Source: GCA-2731375 sp964344935 (GTDB taxonomy: Bacteria; Pseudomonadota; Alphaproteobacteria; GCA-2731375). Taken from it: a stretch of 64,000 bases of DNA. Below are positions 25,451 through 34,655 of this stretch, piece after piece. Position 1 is the first letter of the stretch. The number at the start of each line of letters is the position of its first letter. Below the pieces are notes generated by a model that was not told the DNA's origin, searched no databases, and saw only the letters and a program-made list of their open reading frames with translations. Where the stretch lies: contig CAYFPL010000002.1 in NCBI GenBank assembly GCA_964344935.1, positions 686,196 through 750,195 on the forward strand, in the 5' to 3' direction. A program made the translations under genes and the position numbers.

Positions 25451-27082
25451 ATGCCTGTATTGGATTCGACCCTCGATGTGCGCTCGGATGAGTATCGCGG
25501 CAACCGCGAGAAAATGCTGGAGATGCTGTCTATTCTCGATGAACTGCACGAGGATGTTGCACAGGGCGGCGGTGAAGAGGCCATGGCGCGCCTGGCATCC
25601 CGCGGCAAGATGCCGATCCGCGAGCGCATCGCCCTTGTTCTGGACAGAGACTCTCCGTTCATGGAAATCAGTCCCCTGGCGGCCTGGCGCTCCAATTTCA
25701 ACGTGGGCTCCGGCTTCGTGGTGGGGATCGGCGTCATCGAAGGCACGGAATGCCTGATCCTGGGCCATGATCCGTCTGTCCGGGCCGGCGCCTTCAACCA
25801 GTTCAATGCCAAGAAGCTGATGCGGGGCTTGGAGATTGCGCGGGAGAACCGCCTGCCTTACGTGCAATTCGTCGAATCCGCCGGCGCCGACCTGCGCGGC
25901 GAGGCCGGCGAGGACCCGGAGGCGGCGATCCGCCGTGAAGGCGGCCATTTCGCCGAATCCGGCCGCCTGTTCTATGAAATCACGGAACTTTCAAAGCTGC
26001 GCATCCCCACGATCTCGGTGGTTTTCGGCGCCTCTACTGCCGGAGGCGCCTATCAGCCGGGCATGAGCGATTACAACATCTTCATCAAGAAGCAATCGAA
26101 GGTCTTCCTGGGCGGGCCACCCCTGGTCAAGATGGCCACCGGCGAGGACGCGGACGAGGAGAGCCTGGGCGGGGCGGATATGCATACCCGCACCTCGGGC
26201 CTGGGCGACTATCTGGCCGAGGACGAGGTGGACGGCATCCGTATCTGCCGCGAAGTGATCTCGCATCTGAACTGGCGCAAGAAGGGCCCCGGCCCCACCC
26301 TGCCCGCCGACCCACCCGTCTATGACGAGGATGAACTGCTGGGCATCATCAACGAAGACCTGCGGGTGCCTTTCGACATCCGGGACATCATTGCCCGCGT
26401 CGTCGATGGCTCCCGCTTCGAGGAATTCAAACCCCTTTACGGCTCCACATTGGTGACAGGCTGGGCCTCGGTGCATGGCTATCCCATCGGCGTCATCGCC
26501 AACAACGGGCCGTTGCTGTCGGAGTCTTCGGAAAAGGCAGCGCAGTTCATCCAGCTCTGCAACCAGATCGATGTGCCACTGCTGTTCCTCCATAACATCA
26601 CGGGCTACATCGTCGGCACGGACTTCGAACAGGGCGGCATCACTAAGAATGGCTCGAAGATGATCAACGCGGTGTCCAACTCAACCGTGCCGCATATCTC
26701 CATCATCGTCGGTGCCTCTTACGGCGCCGGCAACTACGGTATGAGCGGACGGGCTTATGGCACCCGCTTCACCTTTCTCTGGCCCACCGCCAAGATCGCC
26801 GTTATGGGGCCGAAGCAGATGGCCGGTGTCATGTCCATCGTGCAGCGCGCCGCCTCGGAGCGCCGGGGCATTGAGTTCGACGAAGACGCCGATGCCAAGC
26901 GCGCCCAGACCGTGGAGCATTGGGCCGAAGAACGTTCCAAGGGTCTTTACGCCACATCCCGGGTATCCGATGACGGCATGATCGACCCCAGGGATACCCG
27001 CACGTCCATCGCCATTTCATTGTCGGTCTGCCACAACCAGACCGTGGCCGGCACCAAGGAGTTCGGCACATGGCGGATGTAG
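25451..27082 (+). CDS. Biotin-dependent acyl-CoA carboxylase beta subunit (MCC/GCC-like)
   Basis: The 543-residue carboxyltransferase has the two crotonase-like halves expected for methylcrotonyl-, geranyl- or propionyl-CoA carboxylase beta. Recognisable segments are RENRLPYVQFVESAGADL, PTISVVFGASTAGGAYQPG, LFLHNITGYIVGTDFEQGGI and VGASYGAGNYGMSGRAYG, whose wording is closest to the methylcrotonyl/geranyl type. Its end overlaps the alpha subunit start by 13 bases, so the two are translationally coupled. It receives carboxyl groups from biotin on the alpha subunit. With the upstream lyase it suggests carboxylation and cleavage of a branched acyl-CoA. Confidence 0.9.
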   Translation: MPVLDSTLDVRSDEYRGNREKMLEMLSILDELHEDVAQGGGEEAMARLASRGKMPIRERIALVLDRDSPFMEISPLAAWRSNFNVGSGFVVGIGVIEGTECLILGHDPSVRAGAFNQFNAKKLMRGLEIARENRLPYVQFVESAGADLRGEAGEDPEAAIRREGGHFAESGRLFYEITELSKLRIPTISVVFGASTAGGAYQPGMSDYNIFIKKQSKVFLGGPPLVKMATGEDADEESLGGADMHTRTSGLGDYLAEDEVDGIRICREVISHLNWRKKGPGPTLPADPPVYDEDELLGIINEDLRVPFDIRDIIARVVDGSRFEEFKPLYGSTLVTGWASVHGYPIGVIANNGPLLSESSEKAAQFIQLCNQIDVPLLFLHNITGYIVGTDFEQGGITKNGSKMINAVSNSTVPHISIIVGASYGAGNYGMSGRAYGTRFTFLWPTAKIAVMGPKQMAGVMSIVQRAASERRGIEFDEDADAKRAQTVEHWAEERSKGLYATSRVSDDGMIDPRDTRTSIAISLSVCHNQTVAGTKEFGTWRM

Positions 27083-29052
27083 CCGGAAAGCCCATCAGCC
27101 GCCTGTTGATCGCCAACCGCGGCGAGATCGCCCGGCGCATCATCCGCACAGCTCACGAAATGGGCATCGCCACCGTCGCTGTTTATGCCGACGGCGATGC
27201 CGGCGCGCCATTCGTGCGCGAGGCGGACCAGGCTATCGCCCTGGGCGGGCGAACCTCCGCCGAAAGCTATTTGGACATCGACAAGGTGATCGAAACCGCC
27301 AAGCGCACCGGCGCGGACGCCGTCCATCCCGGCTATGGCTTCCTGGCCGAGAACGCCGCCTTCGCCCAGGCGGTGATGGATGCAGGCATGGCTTGGGTCG
27401 GCCCGTCGGTTGAAGCGATCAGCGCCATGGGCGACAAGCTGTCCGCCAAACGCCTGATGGAAGACGCAGACGTGCCCACCCTGCCGGCCCGTGAGTTGAA
27501 ATCGCACGACGACATCGCCGCCGCCGCGAATGAGATCGGTTATCCGGTCCTGGTCAAAGCCTCCGCCGGAGGCGGCGGGCGCGGCATGCGAGTTGTGGAG
27601 GCAGAGGCGGAATTGGCGGATGCGGTGGACGGCGCCCGTCGCGAGGCCGGCGCCGCCTTCGGCGATGACACTATCTTTCTGGAACGCTGGCTGACGGCGT
27701 CCCGCCATGTGGAGATCCAGATCATGGGCGATCTGCATGGCAATCTGGTGCATCTGTTCGAACGGGAATGCTCTATCCAACGCCGGCATCAGAAGATTGT
27801 CGAAGAGGCCCCTTCCCCGGCCGTGACGCCGGAGATTCGCGCCCGCATGGGCGAAGCGGCACTGTCCGCGGCGCGGAAGCTGAACTACGCCTCAGCCGGC
27901 ACGGTGGAGTTCCTCCTTGACGGTGAGGAGTTCTGGTTCCTGGAGGTGAACACCCGTCTGCAGGTGGAGCATCCGGTCACGGAGGAGATCACAGGCATTG
28001 ACCTGGTTCGGGAACAGTTGCGCATCGCCGAAGGCGAAGCCCTGGGCTATGGCCAGGAAGATCTGTCCATCGACGGCCACGCCATCGAAGCCCGCATCTA
28101 TGCAGAGGACCCGGAGAACGACTTCCTGCCCAGTCCCGGGCGGGTCCTGGCCTGGGAACCGGACATTGCCTCCAACGCGCGGTTTGATGGGGGCATCGAA
28201 GCCGGCAGCGAGATCGGCGTCGAATTCGATCCCATGATCGCAAAGGTTATCGTCAAAGCAGGCAATCGCCGGGAAGCGGCCCGCCGGCTGGCCCGCGTGC
28301 TGGAGAACACCCGCCTACAAGGCATCACCAACAACCGCGATTTTCTTGTCGCCACCTTGCGTTCGCCGGAATTCATCGCCGGCGATACAACAACCGACTT
28401 TATCGAACGCGTTCAACCGAACCGCACGCGGGCGATCGCGCAACAGGATCGGCATCATGGCGTCATGGCTGCCGCCATCCAGGCCCAGGCCCGTCGGCGG
28501 TCCGAGGCGCGGGTCCTGGGCAGCATTGCCAGCGGCTGGCGCAATTCCATCATGCCGCCCGAACGTGTCAGCTATGCGGTGGGTAGCGAGACGATCGATC
28601 TCGCCTACCGGGCCCAGCGTGACGGCAACTTTCAGGTTTCCATCGGCAAGGATGACTACGCCGTATCAGTCATCGCAATTGATGAGGACGAGGTGGATCT
28701 AGAGATTGACGGCCGTCGGGTGCAATTGATGGTCACTGCTGAAGGCGACCGCCGCCTGGTGCACGGCCCCAGTGGCGGCGTTGAACTGGTGGAGCTGCCG
28801 CGGTTCCCCGATCGCTCCAAGGCCGACTTCACCGGCGGTCTGGTGGCGCCCATGCCCGGCAACGTCACCGCCACTCACGTGGAGGAAGGCGCGGAGGTCG
28901 AGTTGGGGCAATTGCTCCTGATCCTGGAAGCCATGAAGATGGAGCATCGGATCACGGCACCCATCGCCGGCACCGTCACACAGATGCGGGTCTCGGTCGG
29001 CGACCAGGTGGATAACGGCGAACTGTTGGTGGTGCTGGACGCTGCGGAATAG
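27070..29052 (+). CDS. Biotin-dependent acyl-CoA carboxylase alpha subunit
   Basis: The 660-residue protein has a biotin carboxylase part (about 1-450) with LLIANRGEIARRIIRTA, the ATP-grasp glycine loop KASAGGGGRGMRV, EVNTRLQVEHPVTE, and a C-terminal biotinyl domain with LEAMKMEHRI holding the biotinylated lysine. A middle linker (about 460-580) is the BT-like domain. Length matches MCC alpha (about 660-680 residues). Its ATG lies inside the beta gene's last 13 bases. It charges biotin with bicarbonate and ATP. The amidase gene follows 49 bases after its stop. Confidence 0.92.
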   Translation: MADVAGKPISRLLIANRGEIARRIIRTAHEMGIATVAVYADGDAGAPFVREADQAIALGGRTSAESYLDIDKVIETAKRTGADAVHPGYGFLAENAAFAQAVMDAGMAWVGPSVEAISAMGDKLSAKRLMEDADVPTLPARELKSHDDIAAAANEIGYPVLVKASAGGGGRGMRVVEAEAELADAVDGARREAGAAFGDDTIFLERWLTASRHVEIQIMGDLHGNLVHLFERECSIQRRHQKIVEEAPSPAVTPEIRARMGEAALSAARKLNYASAGTVEFLLDGEEFWFLEVNTRLQVEHPVTEEITGIDLVREQLRIAEGEALGYGQEDLSIDGHAIEARIYAEDPENDFLPSPGRVLAWEPDIASNARFDGGIEAGSEIGVEFDPMIAKVIVKAGNRREAARRLARVLENTRLQGITNNRDFLVATLRSPEFIAGDTTTDFIERVQPNRTRAIAQQDRHHGVMAAAIQAQARRRSEARVLGSIASGWRNSIMPPERVSYAVGSETIDLAYRAQRDGNFQVSIGKDDYAVSVIAIDEDEVDLEIDGRRVQLMVTAEGDRRLVHGPSGGVELVELPRFPDRSKADFTGGLVAPMPGNVTATHVEEGAEVELGQLLLILEAMKMEHRITAPIAGTVTQMRVSVGDQVDNGELLVVLDAAE

Positions 29053-29100
29053 AGGCGATACCTGCGATACAGACTCTGCCGCCGCATAGGGAGGGGGAAA

Positions 29101-30555
29101 ATGTCGGAGCCTGAACTTTGGCGCCTGACCGCCTGCGAGGCCGTCGGACAACTTAGAAATGGCGATATCACGCCTTTGGACCTGATCGATGCCGCCGAAG
29201 GGCGCATTGCCGCTGTCGAACCTGACATCAATGCCCTGCCCACGTTGTGCCTGGACCGCGCGCGAGAACATGCCAAGCGTTTGATGGCAGGCAAGGGCGG
29301 CGAGGCGGCGGATGAGCCGGGCTGGCTCGCCGGTCTGCCGGTAGCGATCAAGGATCTGGCGGATGTGGCAGGCGTGCGCAGCACATACGGCTCGCCAATC
29401 TTCGCCGATCATGTGCCCGAGGCCTCGCACCCCCTGGTGGAACGGATCGAACGCAAGGGCGGCATCGTTATCGGCAAATCGAACACACCGGAATTCGGCG
29501 CTGGTGGTTCCACCTTCAATGAAGTCTTTGGCAAGACACGCAATCCCTGGAACACCTCTCTCACCCCCGCCGGCTCCACCGGCGGCGGCGCGGCGGCCCT
29601 GGCCGCAGGGGAGATCTGGCTGGCCCATGGCAGCGACCACGGCGGCAGCCTGCGCCGGCCGGCCACTTATACATCCGTCGTCGGCCTGCGCCCATCCCCC
29701 GGCCGTGTTACCCGCGGTACCGTCAACACCCTGTTCTCGCCCCTCTCCGTCCAGGGGCCCATGGCCCGCAATGTGCCGGACCTGGCGCTTTTTCTGGATA
29801 CCATGGCCGGGCACTGCCCCAGCGACCCGCTGACCTTCGACGCCCCGGAAGTTCCTTTTGCCGCGACTGTGGCCGAAGGCAAGGCACCGACCCGTGTGGC
29901 CTATGCAGAGACCATTGGGCAATCGCCCGTGGACAAGGAAACCCGCGACCTCTGCCGTGCCGGGGTCGCGACGTTCGAGGCTATTGGCGCGTCCGTCGAT
30001 GAAATTCGCATCGACATACCGGATGTGGAAGAAACCTTCCTGGCGCTGCGCTCCCAGCAGTTCGTGATTGATCGGGAACTGCAGTTGCAGAGTCATCGGG
30101 ATCAGATCAAGGCCGACATCATCTGGAACACGGAACTGGGCCTACAGCAATCCATCTCTGACCTCGCGGCGGCCGAGCGGGGGCGGGCCGTGCTCTACCG
30201 CCAATTCATGGATTTGTTTACCACTTACGACCTGATCGTCACCCCGGGCGCCAACACGCCCGCCTTCGATGTGGACCTGCGCCACCCAATTGCCATCGAC
30301 GGCGTCAAGCTGGAGCACTATATGGCGGCCTCCACCTTGACGGCGGCCGTCACCCTGTCCGCCTCGCCGGCCCTGTCCCTGCCCTGCGGCTTCGACCAGT
30401 ACGGCCGCCCGGTTGGCCTGCAGGTGGTCGGCAAGCCACGGGGCGAGGCTGCCTTGCTGGCGGCCTGCGCCTTATTCGAAGCGGAAAGCGGTCTGGCCGC
30501 TCAGGTTCCCATCGACCCGCGTGCCGGCAAAGTGCCGCCAGTGGAAGGCGTCTGA
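29101..30555 (+). CDS. Amidase (amidase signature family)
   Basis: The 484-residue protein has the amidase signature. The catalytic lysine lies in PVAIKDLADVAG, the cis-serine region is AGSTGGGAAALAAG, and the nucleophile is in GSDHGGSLRRPA (the serine of GGS). All three Ser-Ser-Lys elements are therefore present. A purine-rich ribosome site (GGAGGGGG) sits just before the ATG at 29101. It hydrolyses an amide or a related bond, which would fit a catabolic set working on an amide or lactam. It is on the same strand as the carboxylase genes and the TauD gene, so is likely co-transcribed. Confidence 0.9.
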   Translation: MSEPELWRLTACEAVGQLRNGDITPLDLIDAAEGRIAAVEPDINALPTLCLDRAREHAKRLMAGKGGEAADEPGWLAGLPVAIKDLADVAGVRSTYGSPIFADHVPEASHPLVERIERKGGIVIGKSNTPEFGAGGSTFNEVFGKTRNPWNTSLTPAGSTGGGAAALAAGEIWLAHGSDHGGSLRRPATYTSVVGLRPSPGRVTRGTVNTLFSPLSVQGPMARNVPDLALFLDTMAGHCPSDPLTFDAPEVPFAATVAEGKAPTRVAYAETIGQSPVDKETRDLCRAGVATFEAIGASVDEIRIDIPDVEETFLALRSQQFVIDRELQLQSHRDQIKADIIWNTELGLQQSISDLAAAERGRAVLYRQFMDLFTTYDLIVTPGANTPAFDVDLRHPIAIDGVKLEHYMAASTLTAAVTLSASPALSLPCGFDQYGRPVGLQVVGKPRGEAALLAACALFEAESGLAAQVPIDPRAGKVPPVEGV

Positions 30556-30602
30556 AATGTTTCTGTGGCCGTGCAAAACGACGCAGTGATAGAATTTCGG
30601 CC

Positions 30603-31463
30603 ATGAATATCGAACCGATCACTTCTGATTTCGCCGCCAGGATAACGGAAATCGATTTGAGCCAGGCGCCGGACGCGGAAACCGTTGCCGGCATCGAACG
30701 GGCCATCGCCAAGTACGCGGTACTGGTCTTTCCCGACCAACCCCTGACTGACGATCAGCACGCGACCCTGACCCGCTGCTTCGGCCCCATCGACAAGGGC
30801 CTGCTCTTGGGCTCGAAACGCAAGCGCCGCCTGGCCAATCCGGACGTCATTGACCTAGCCAACGTGGATGGGGACGGCAACGTGCTGCCGGCGGAGAATA
30901 TCCGCAACGTCAGCCTGATCGCCAACCAGTTCTGGCACAGCGACAGCTCGTTCAAGGACCCACCGGCAAAGTTTTCCATCCTCTGCGGCATCGATTTGCC
31001 CGCCGACGGCGGACAGACCGAATTCGCCGACCAGCGGGCCGCCTACGACGCCCTGAGCGACGAGATGAAGACGCGCCTGGACGGATTGGTCGCCGAACAT
31101 TGGGCCTATCACTCCCGCAACATGCTGGGCGGCGGCGGCTTCAGCGAGGCGGAGATGGCGGCCCTGCCGCCGGTGCACTGGCCCATGGTGCACACTGTTC
31201 CCGAATCCGGTCGCAAGTCGCTGTTCATCGGTATCCATACCCGCGAGATAGACGGCATTAACACTGCGGAAGCGCGGATGTTCTTGCATAACCTCCTCGA
31301 ACACGCCACCCAGCGCCAATTCATCTACCGCCACGAATGGCACAACAATGACGTGGTCATGTGGGACAATCAATGCACCCTGCATCGCGGCCGGCCTTAT
31401 GACCTCAACGCCCTACGCGAGCTGCGCCGCTGTACCACAGAAGTAGTGGCGCAATCGGCGTGA
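30603..31463 (+). CDS. TauD/TfdA-family Fe(II)/2-oxoglutarate dioxygenase
   Basis: The 286-residue protein has the family facial triad: HSDSSF provides the first His and Asp (FWHSDSSF, near residue 105), and CTLHRGRPYD near the C-terminus the distal His, followed by a candidate 2-oxoglutarate-binding Arg in RELRRCTTE. Length and motif spacing fit TauD/TfdA hydroxylases that cleave ether, sulfonate or similar bonds. It lies 47 bases after the amidase and is the last gene of the + strand catabolic run. The substrate is unknown. Confidence 0.87.
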   Translation: MNIEPITSDFAARITEIDLSQAPDAETVAGIERAIAKYAVLVFPDQPLTDDQHATLTRCFGPIDKGLLLGSKRKRRLANPDVIDLANVDGDGNVLPAENIRNVSLIANQFWHSDSSFKDPPAKFSILCGIDLPADGGQTEFADQRAAYDALSDEMKTRLDGLVAEHWAYHSRNMLGGGGFSEAEMAALPPVHWPMVHTVPESGRKSLFIGIHTREIDGINTAEARMFLHNLLEHATQRQFIYRHEWHNNDVVMWDNQCTLHRGRPYDLNALRELRRCTTEVVAQSA

Positions 31464-31477
31464 TCGCAGCGCCGAAG

Positions 31478-31511
31478 AACCATCAACGATATCAAACCAT
31501 CAACGATATTA
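31478..31511 (+). repeat. 17-bp tandem duplication
   Basis: Two copies of a 17-base unit stand head to tail with a single mismatch (31478-31494 and 31495-31511; core ACCATCAACGATAT). It sits in the gap between the dioxygenase and the convergent CinA-like gene. A 22-codon frame starting at 31517 follows it, without a clear ribosome site. No function can be assigned. Confidence 0.75.
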
Positions 31512-31610
31512 ACGGCATGCCGCTCAGCGAGGACTATCTGCTCTGGATCGTGGACAACCAGGAGCCTGAGGGTAGGCTCAAGTAAGGCCGGAACAACTGG
31601 CTAGTGCCAA

Positions 31611-32810
31611 TCAGACCCCCGCCAGGGTCTTGCGAAGAAAATTCAGGACGTTGATGACGGCGTAGTTGCGGAAACGGGCGCGATCGCCGGGCAGGGATAC
31701 GGTACCGGCTTGATCGCCACCCGCCATGGCCAGGTGCATGAAAACCGTACCGGCAGGCTGGTTGTCGCTTTCCTTTGCCGCGGCAACAGCCAGACCGATA
31801 TCGGCGCCGGTATCCTGGCGCACCTTGGCGGCCGCCTTGGCGGCCGAAGGCGCGCCTGGCAGGGCTGGATCATACCGATCGGCGCCGATGGCACCGCCGA
31901 CAAAGACGGCCATATCCGGGTCGAGATCGGATAGGCGGGAGGAAAGGACACCCCCCGTCAGTCCCTCCGCCACCGCAAGGGTGAGGCCGCGGGACCGCAG
32001 CAGATCAAGAACCACCGTCTCCATCGATTGTTCGTCGACACCAAAGATGACGTCGTCCAGCAAGCCGCGCATGACCTCTTCCTCGGCCATGATGATGTCC
32101 ATGGCCGCGGCTTCGTCAGGCGCCTTGGCAGTGATGCGGACTTTGATGCCGTCGATGCCACTGGCCTGGAAGGCAAGCGTTGGGTTGCCGGCCGTGTCGA
32201 GATGATCGATACGCGCCGCCAGGCGTTCGGCCAGGCCTGATTCACTGTCACCCCAGGTGCGCAGAACCCGGCTGCGGATCACCGCCGTTTCCCCGGCCCG
32301 GCGCTGCAGATCGTCCAAAATGGTCCCCGTCATCATAGTGCGCATTTCGTGCGGGACACCCGGCACCGCATAGATCACCTTCTCCCCCACCGGGCAGATC
32401 AGGCCCGGCGCCGTGCCCGGCATTTCAGGTATCAACGCCGCCCCTTCGGGGATATCCGCCTGACGGCGGTTATTGTCCACCATTACCCGGCCGCGGGATT
32501 CGAACATATGACGGATTTTCTCCACCACCCCCTCGTCGCGGCGCAGTTCCACCCCCATGATGGCGGCGATCACCTCACGGGTGATGTCGTCCTGGGTCGG
32601 GCCCAGACCGCCACAGCAAATCACTGCGTCGCTACGGTCCAGAGCATGGCGGATAGTCCCTTCCATACGATCGAAATTGTCGCCCACCTTGACTTGGAAA
32701 TGAGAATCGATCCCCACCAGAGCCAATTGCTCGCCGATCCAGGACGAGTTGGTATCCACGATCTGGCCCAGCAGAAGCTCGGTACCAATGGCGACGACTT
32801 CGCAACGCAT
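31611..32810 (-). CDS. CinA-family protein with degenerate C-terminal (PncC) domain
   Basis: Start at 32810 (MRCEVVAIGTELLLGQIVDTN) matches the conserved N-terminus of the CinA/MoaB-like domain; the longer frame adds 43 non-conserved residues. Residues 1-165 hold the MoCF/COG1058 domain, with CCGGLGPTQDD and NNRRQADIPEGA plus PGVPHEM. Residues 265-399 occupy the place of the PncC-type amidase domain, but the normal AESCTGG motif reads AEGLTGG (282-288; Ser and Cys replaced), and the TGIAGPGG loop is AVAAAKESDN. So the nicotinamide-nucleotide amidase half is probably inactive, while the ADP-ribose pyrophosphatase half looks intact. It is convergent with the dioxygenase. Confidence 0.82.
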   Translation of the reverse strand: MRCEVVAIGTELLLGQIVDTNSSWIGEQLALVGIDSHFQVKVGDNFDRMEGTIRHALDRSDAVICCGGLGPTQDDITREVIAAIMGVELRRDEGVVEKIRHMFESRGRVMVDNNRRQADIPEGAALIPEMPGTAPGLICPVGEKVIYAVPGVPHEMRTMMTGTILDDLQRRAGETAVIRSRVLRTWGDSESGLAERLAARIDHLDTAGNPTLAFQASGIDGIKVRITAKAPDEAAAMDIIMAEEEVMRGLLDDVIFGVDEQSMETVVLDLLRSRGLTLAVAEGLTGGVLSSRLSDLDPDMAVFVGGAIGADRYDPALPGAPSAAKAAAKVRQDTGADIGLAVAAAKESDNQPAGTVFMHLAMAGGDQAGTVSLPGDRARFRNYAVINVLNFLRKTLAGV

Positions 32811-32904
32811 GTAATCTATCCCTTGCCATGAACGGTTGGTCCCCGCCGGGAAGTTTAGATCAATTTCACCAGGCGGCAACAAGGCGCAGGAATGGGGGTA
32901 GGAG

Positions 32905-33717
32905 ATGAGCAATAGCGGCGAAGGCAAACGGTTTCGCATCGGCGACTATAAGATCGACATCATTGTGCACGGATTTCCCGGCAAGTCGGTCTGTCACGGC
33001 TCTCTCGGCTTCTCCACCATCGCACTAATCCGACATGAAGACCGCATCGCCCTGGTCGATGTGGGCTCCTTCGGCCAGCGATCCCTGTTGATTTCGGAAC
33101 TGGCGGATCGCGGCCTGAAGCCAGGCGACGTCACCGATATCCTGTTGACCCATTCCCATTACGACCATTCCCTGAACTGGACCCTGTTCAAGGATGCCAA
33201 CATCGTCATCTCCCGCACCGAGATGGACTGGTCGCTGAAGGAACCCTGGGGCGAAACCCCGGTGCCGGAGCTTTACGTCAAGGAGCTGGAGAACTGGCCC
33301 ACCCTGCGCGCCGTCGCGGATGGCGAAGAGGTCTTCCCTGGCATTACAGCCCATATGGCGCCGGGTCACACACCGGGTAGCCTGATCTTTGTCCTAGCGG
33401 GCGGAGAACAGGACATGGTCTTCACCGGCGATGCCTGCAAGAACCGGGCGGAACTGCTCTCGCGCGCGGCGGATATGTCCTATGACGCCGCTGTCTCCCG
33501 CGCCTCCATCGAAGCGATCTGGAAACATTGGCGGCGGCGGGAAGGCAGCGTCCTGGTGCCAGGGCATGATCTGCCCATGGTGCTGGAGGATGGCGAACCC
33601 CGCTATCTGGGCCAGCGGGAGGCGGCGATCCGCGCCTGGTACGGCGCAGACTTGAACCAGGTGACCGTGATCTCCCTGCTGCCAGATGAGAGTGCCGCCA
33701 AGGCCGCCGCTGAATAG
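32905..33717 (+). CDS. Metallo-beta-lactamase-fold hydrolase
   Basis: The 270-residue protein has the MBL zinc motif HSHYDHSLNW (HxHxDH), then MAPGHTPGSL and GDACKNR, with a distal LVPGHDLPMV His. It resembles lactonase- and SoxH/arylsulfatase-like hydrolases. A GGTAGGAG ribosome site precedes ATG 32905. It is divergent from the CinA gene and convergent with the SDR gene 17 bases away. The enzyme may open a lactone or thioester in the catabolic set; substrate is unknown. Confidence 0.85.
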   Translation: MSNSGEGKRFRIGDYKIDIIVHGFPGKSVCHGSLGFSTIALIRHEDRIALVDVGSFGQRSLLISELADRGLKPGDVTDILLTHSHYDHSLNWTLFKDANIVISRTEMDWSLKEPWGETPVPELYVKELENWPTLRAVADGEEVFPGITAHMAPGHTPGSLIFVLAGGEQDMVFTGDACKNRAELLSRAADMSYDAAVSRASIEAIWKHWRRREGSVLVPGHDLPMVLEDGEPRYLGQREAAIRAWYGADLNQVTVISLLPDESAAKAAAE

Positions 33718-33734
33718 ACGGCCCGGACTTCCAA

Positions 33735-34520
33735 CTACACGACAGGCGCCCGATTGCCGTCCACATTGATGGCCGTACCGGTGATGTAGGAACCGGCGTC
33801 CGAAGCCAGGAAGGCGGCCATGTTGGCAAACTCCTCCGCCTTGCCTACCCGGCCCATGGGGACCGCTTCTCCCAGCTTGTCGTAGAAGGTTTCCAGTGAG
33901 TCGTTTGAGCCGGACTTCAAATGCCGCTGGTAATGCTGGTCGCTCTCGATCAAGCCGACCAAAAGAGCATTGACCAGCACGTTGTGGGGGGCGCCCTCGC
34001 CGGCCAGTACCTTGGTCAGAGCCATGCCGGCTGCGCGGCTGACGGCCGTGGGCGCACCGCCCGGCCGCGGTGCCTTGGCGCCCACGTTGAGGACATTGAT
34101 GATCCGGCCCCAGCGCCGCTCCTTCATGCCCGGGAAGGTCAAGCGGATCAGACGCACCGCGCCCATCAGCTTCAGTTCCAAATCCTCGGCCCACAATTCG
34201 TCAGTGATCTCCATGAAATCCATGGCCCGGCTGGTGCCGGCATTGTTGACGACGATATCCACAGGCCCCAATTCCGCCTCCACTGCCCCGTGCATGGCCT
34301 TGATCGCCGCCGGGTCGCACATATCGCAGGCATGGATGGTGACCTTGGCATCCGGCGCCGCGGCCGCGATTTCCACCTTGGCCTCTTCCAACACTTCCGC
34401 CCGCCGGGCCACGATGGCGACATCGGCGCCCGATCGGGCGAACTCAACCGCCATGGCCCGGCCCAGTCCCAGGCTGCCCCCCGTGATCAGTGCCCTGCGC
34501 CCGTCCATCCTGCATTCCAT
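33735..34520 (-). CDS. SDR-fold protein lacking the Ser-Tyr-Lys catalytic triad
   Basis: The 261-residue Rossmann-fold protein keeps the cofactor-binding TGGSLGLG motif and VNNAG. It aligns without gaps to classical short-chain dehydrogenases through the active-site segment (residues 138-165), yet the catalytic positions differ: Ser is Asn145, Tyr is Thr158 and Lys is Arg162 (NVLNVGAK... PTAVSRAAG). The ATG at 34520 has GGGGAGGCGATC just upstream. It ends beside the convergent MBL gene. By family rules it should not act as a normal NAD(P)-dependent dehydrogenase; it may be a binding protein or use other chemistry. Confidence 0.85.
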   Translation of the reverse strand: MECRMDGRRALITGGSLGLGRAMAVEFARSGADVAIVARRAEVLEEAKVEIAAAAPDAKVTIHACDMCDPAAIKAMHGAVEAELGPVDIVVNNAGTSRAMDFMEITDELWAEDLELKLMGAVRLIRLTFPGMKERRWGRIINVLNVGAKAPRPGGAPTAVSRAAGMALTKVLAGEGAPHNVLVNALLVGLIESDQHYQRHLKSGSNDSLETFYDKLGEAVPMGRVGKAEEFANMAAFLASDAGSYITGTAINVDGNRAPVV

Positions 34521-34655
34521 GATCGCCTCCCCACATTTGTATGAATTTGCACGCCGTGCCGGAGCGCAAGCTTAGAAGTGGCGCGGAGGCATCGCAAGCC
34601 GGCTTGGCCGATGCTAGGCTTACCGGGTCATCAGAAAAGCAGGAGGCAAATCGTC

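Noticed and set aside
31517..31585. 22-codon peptide gene
   Set aside because: Too short, no ribosome site; noted only as part of the tandem-duplication gap.
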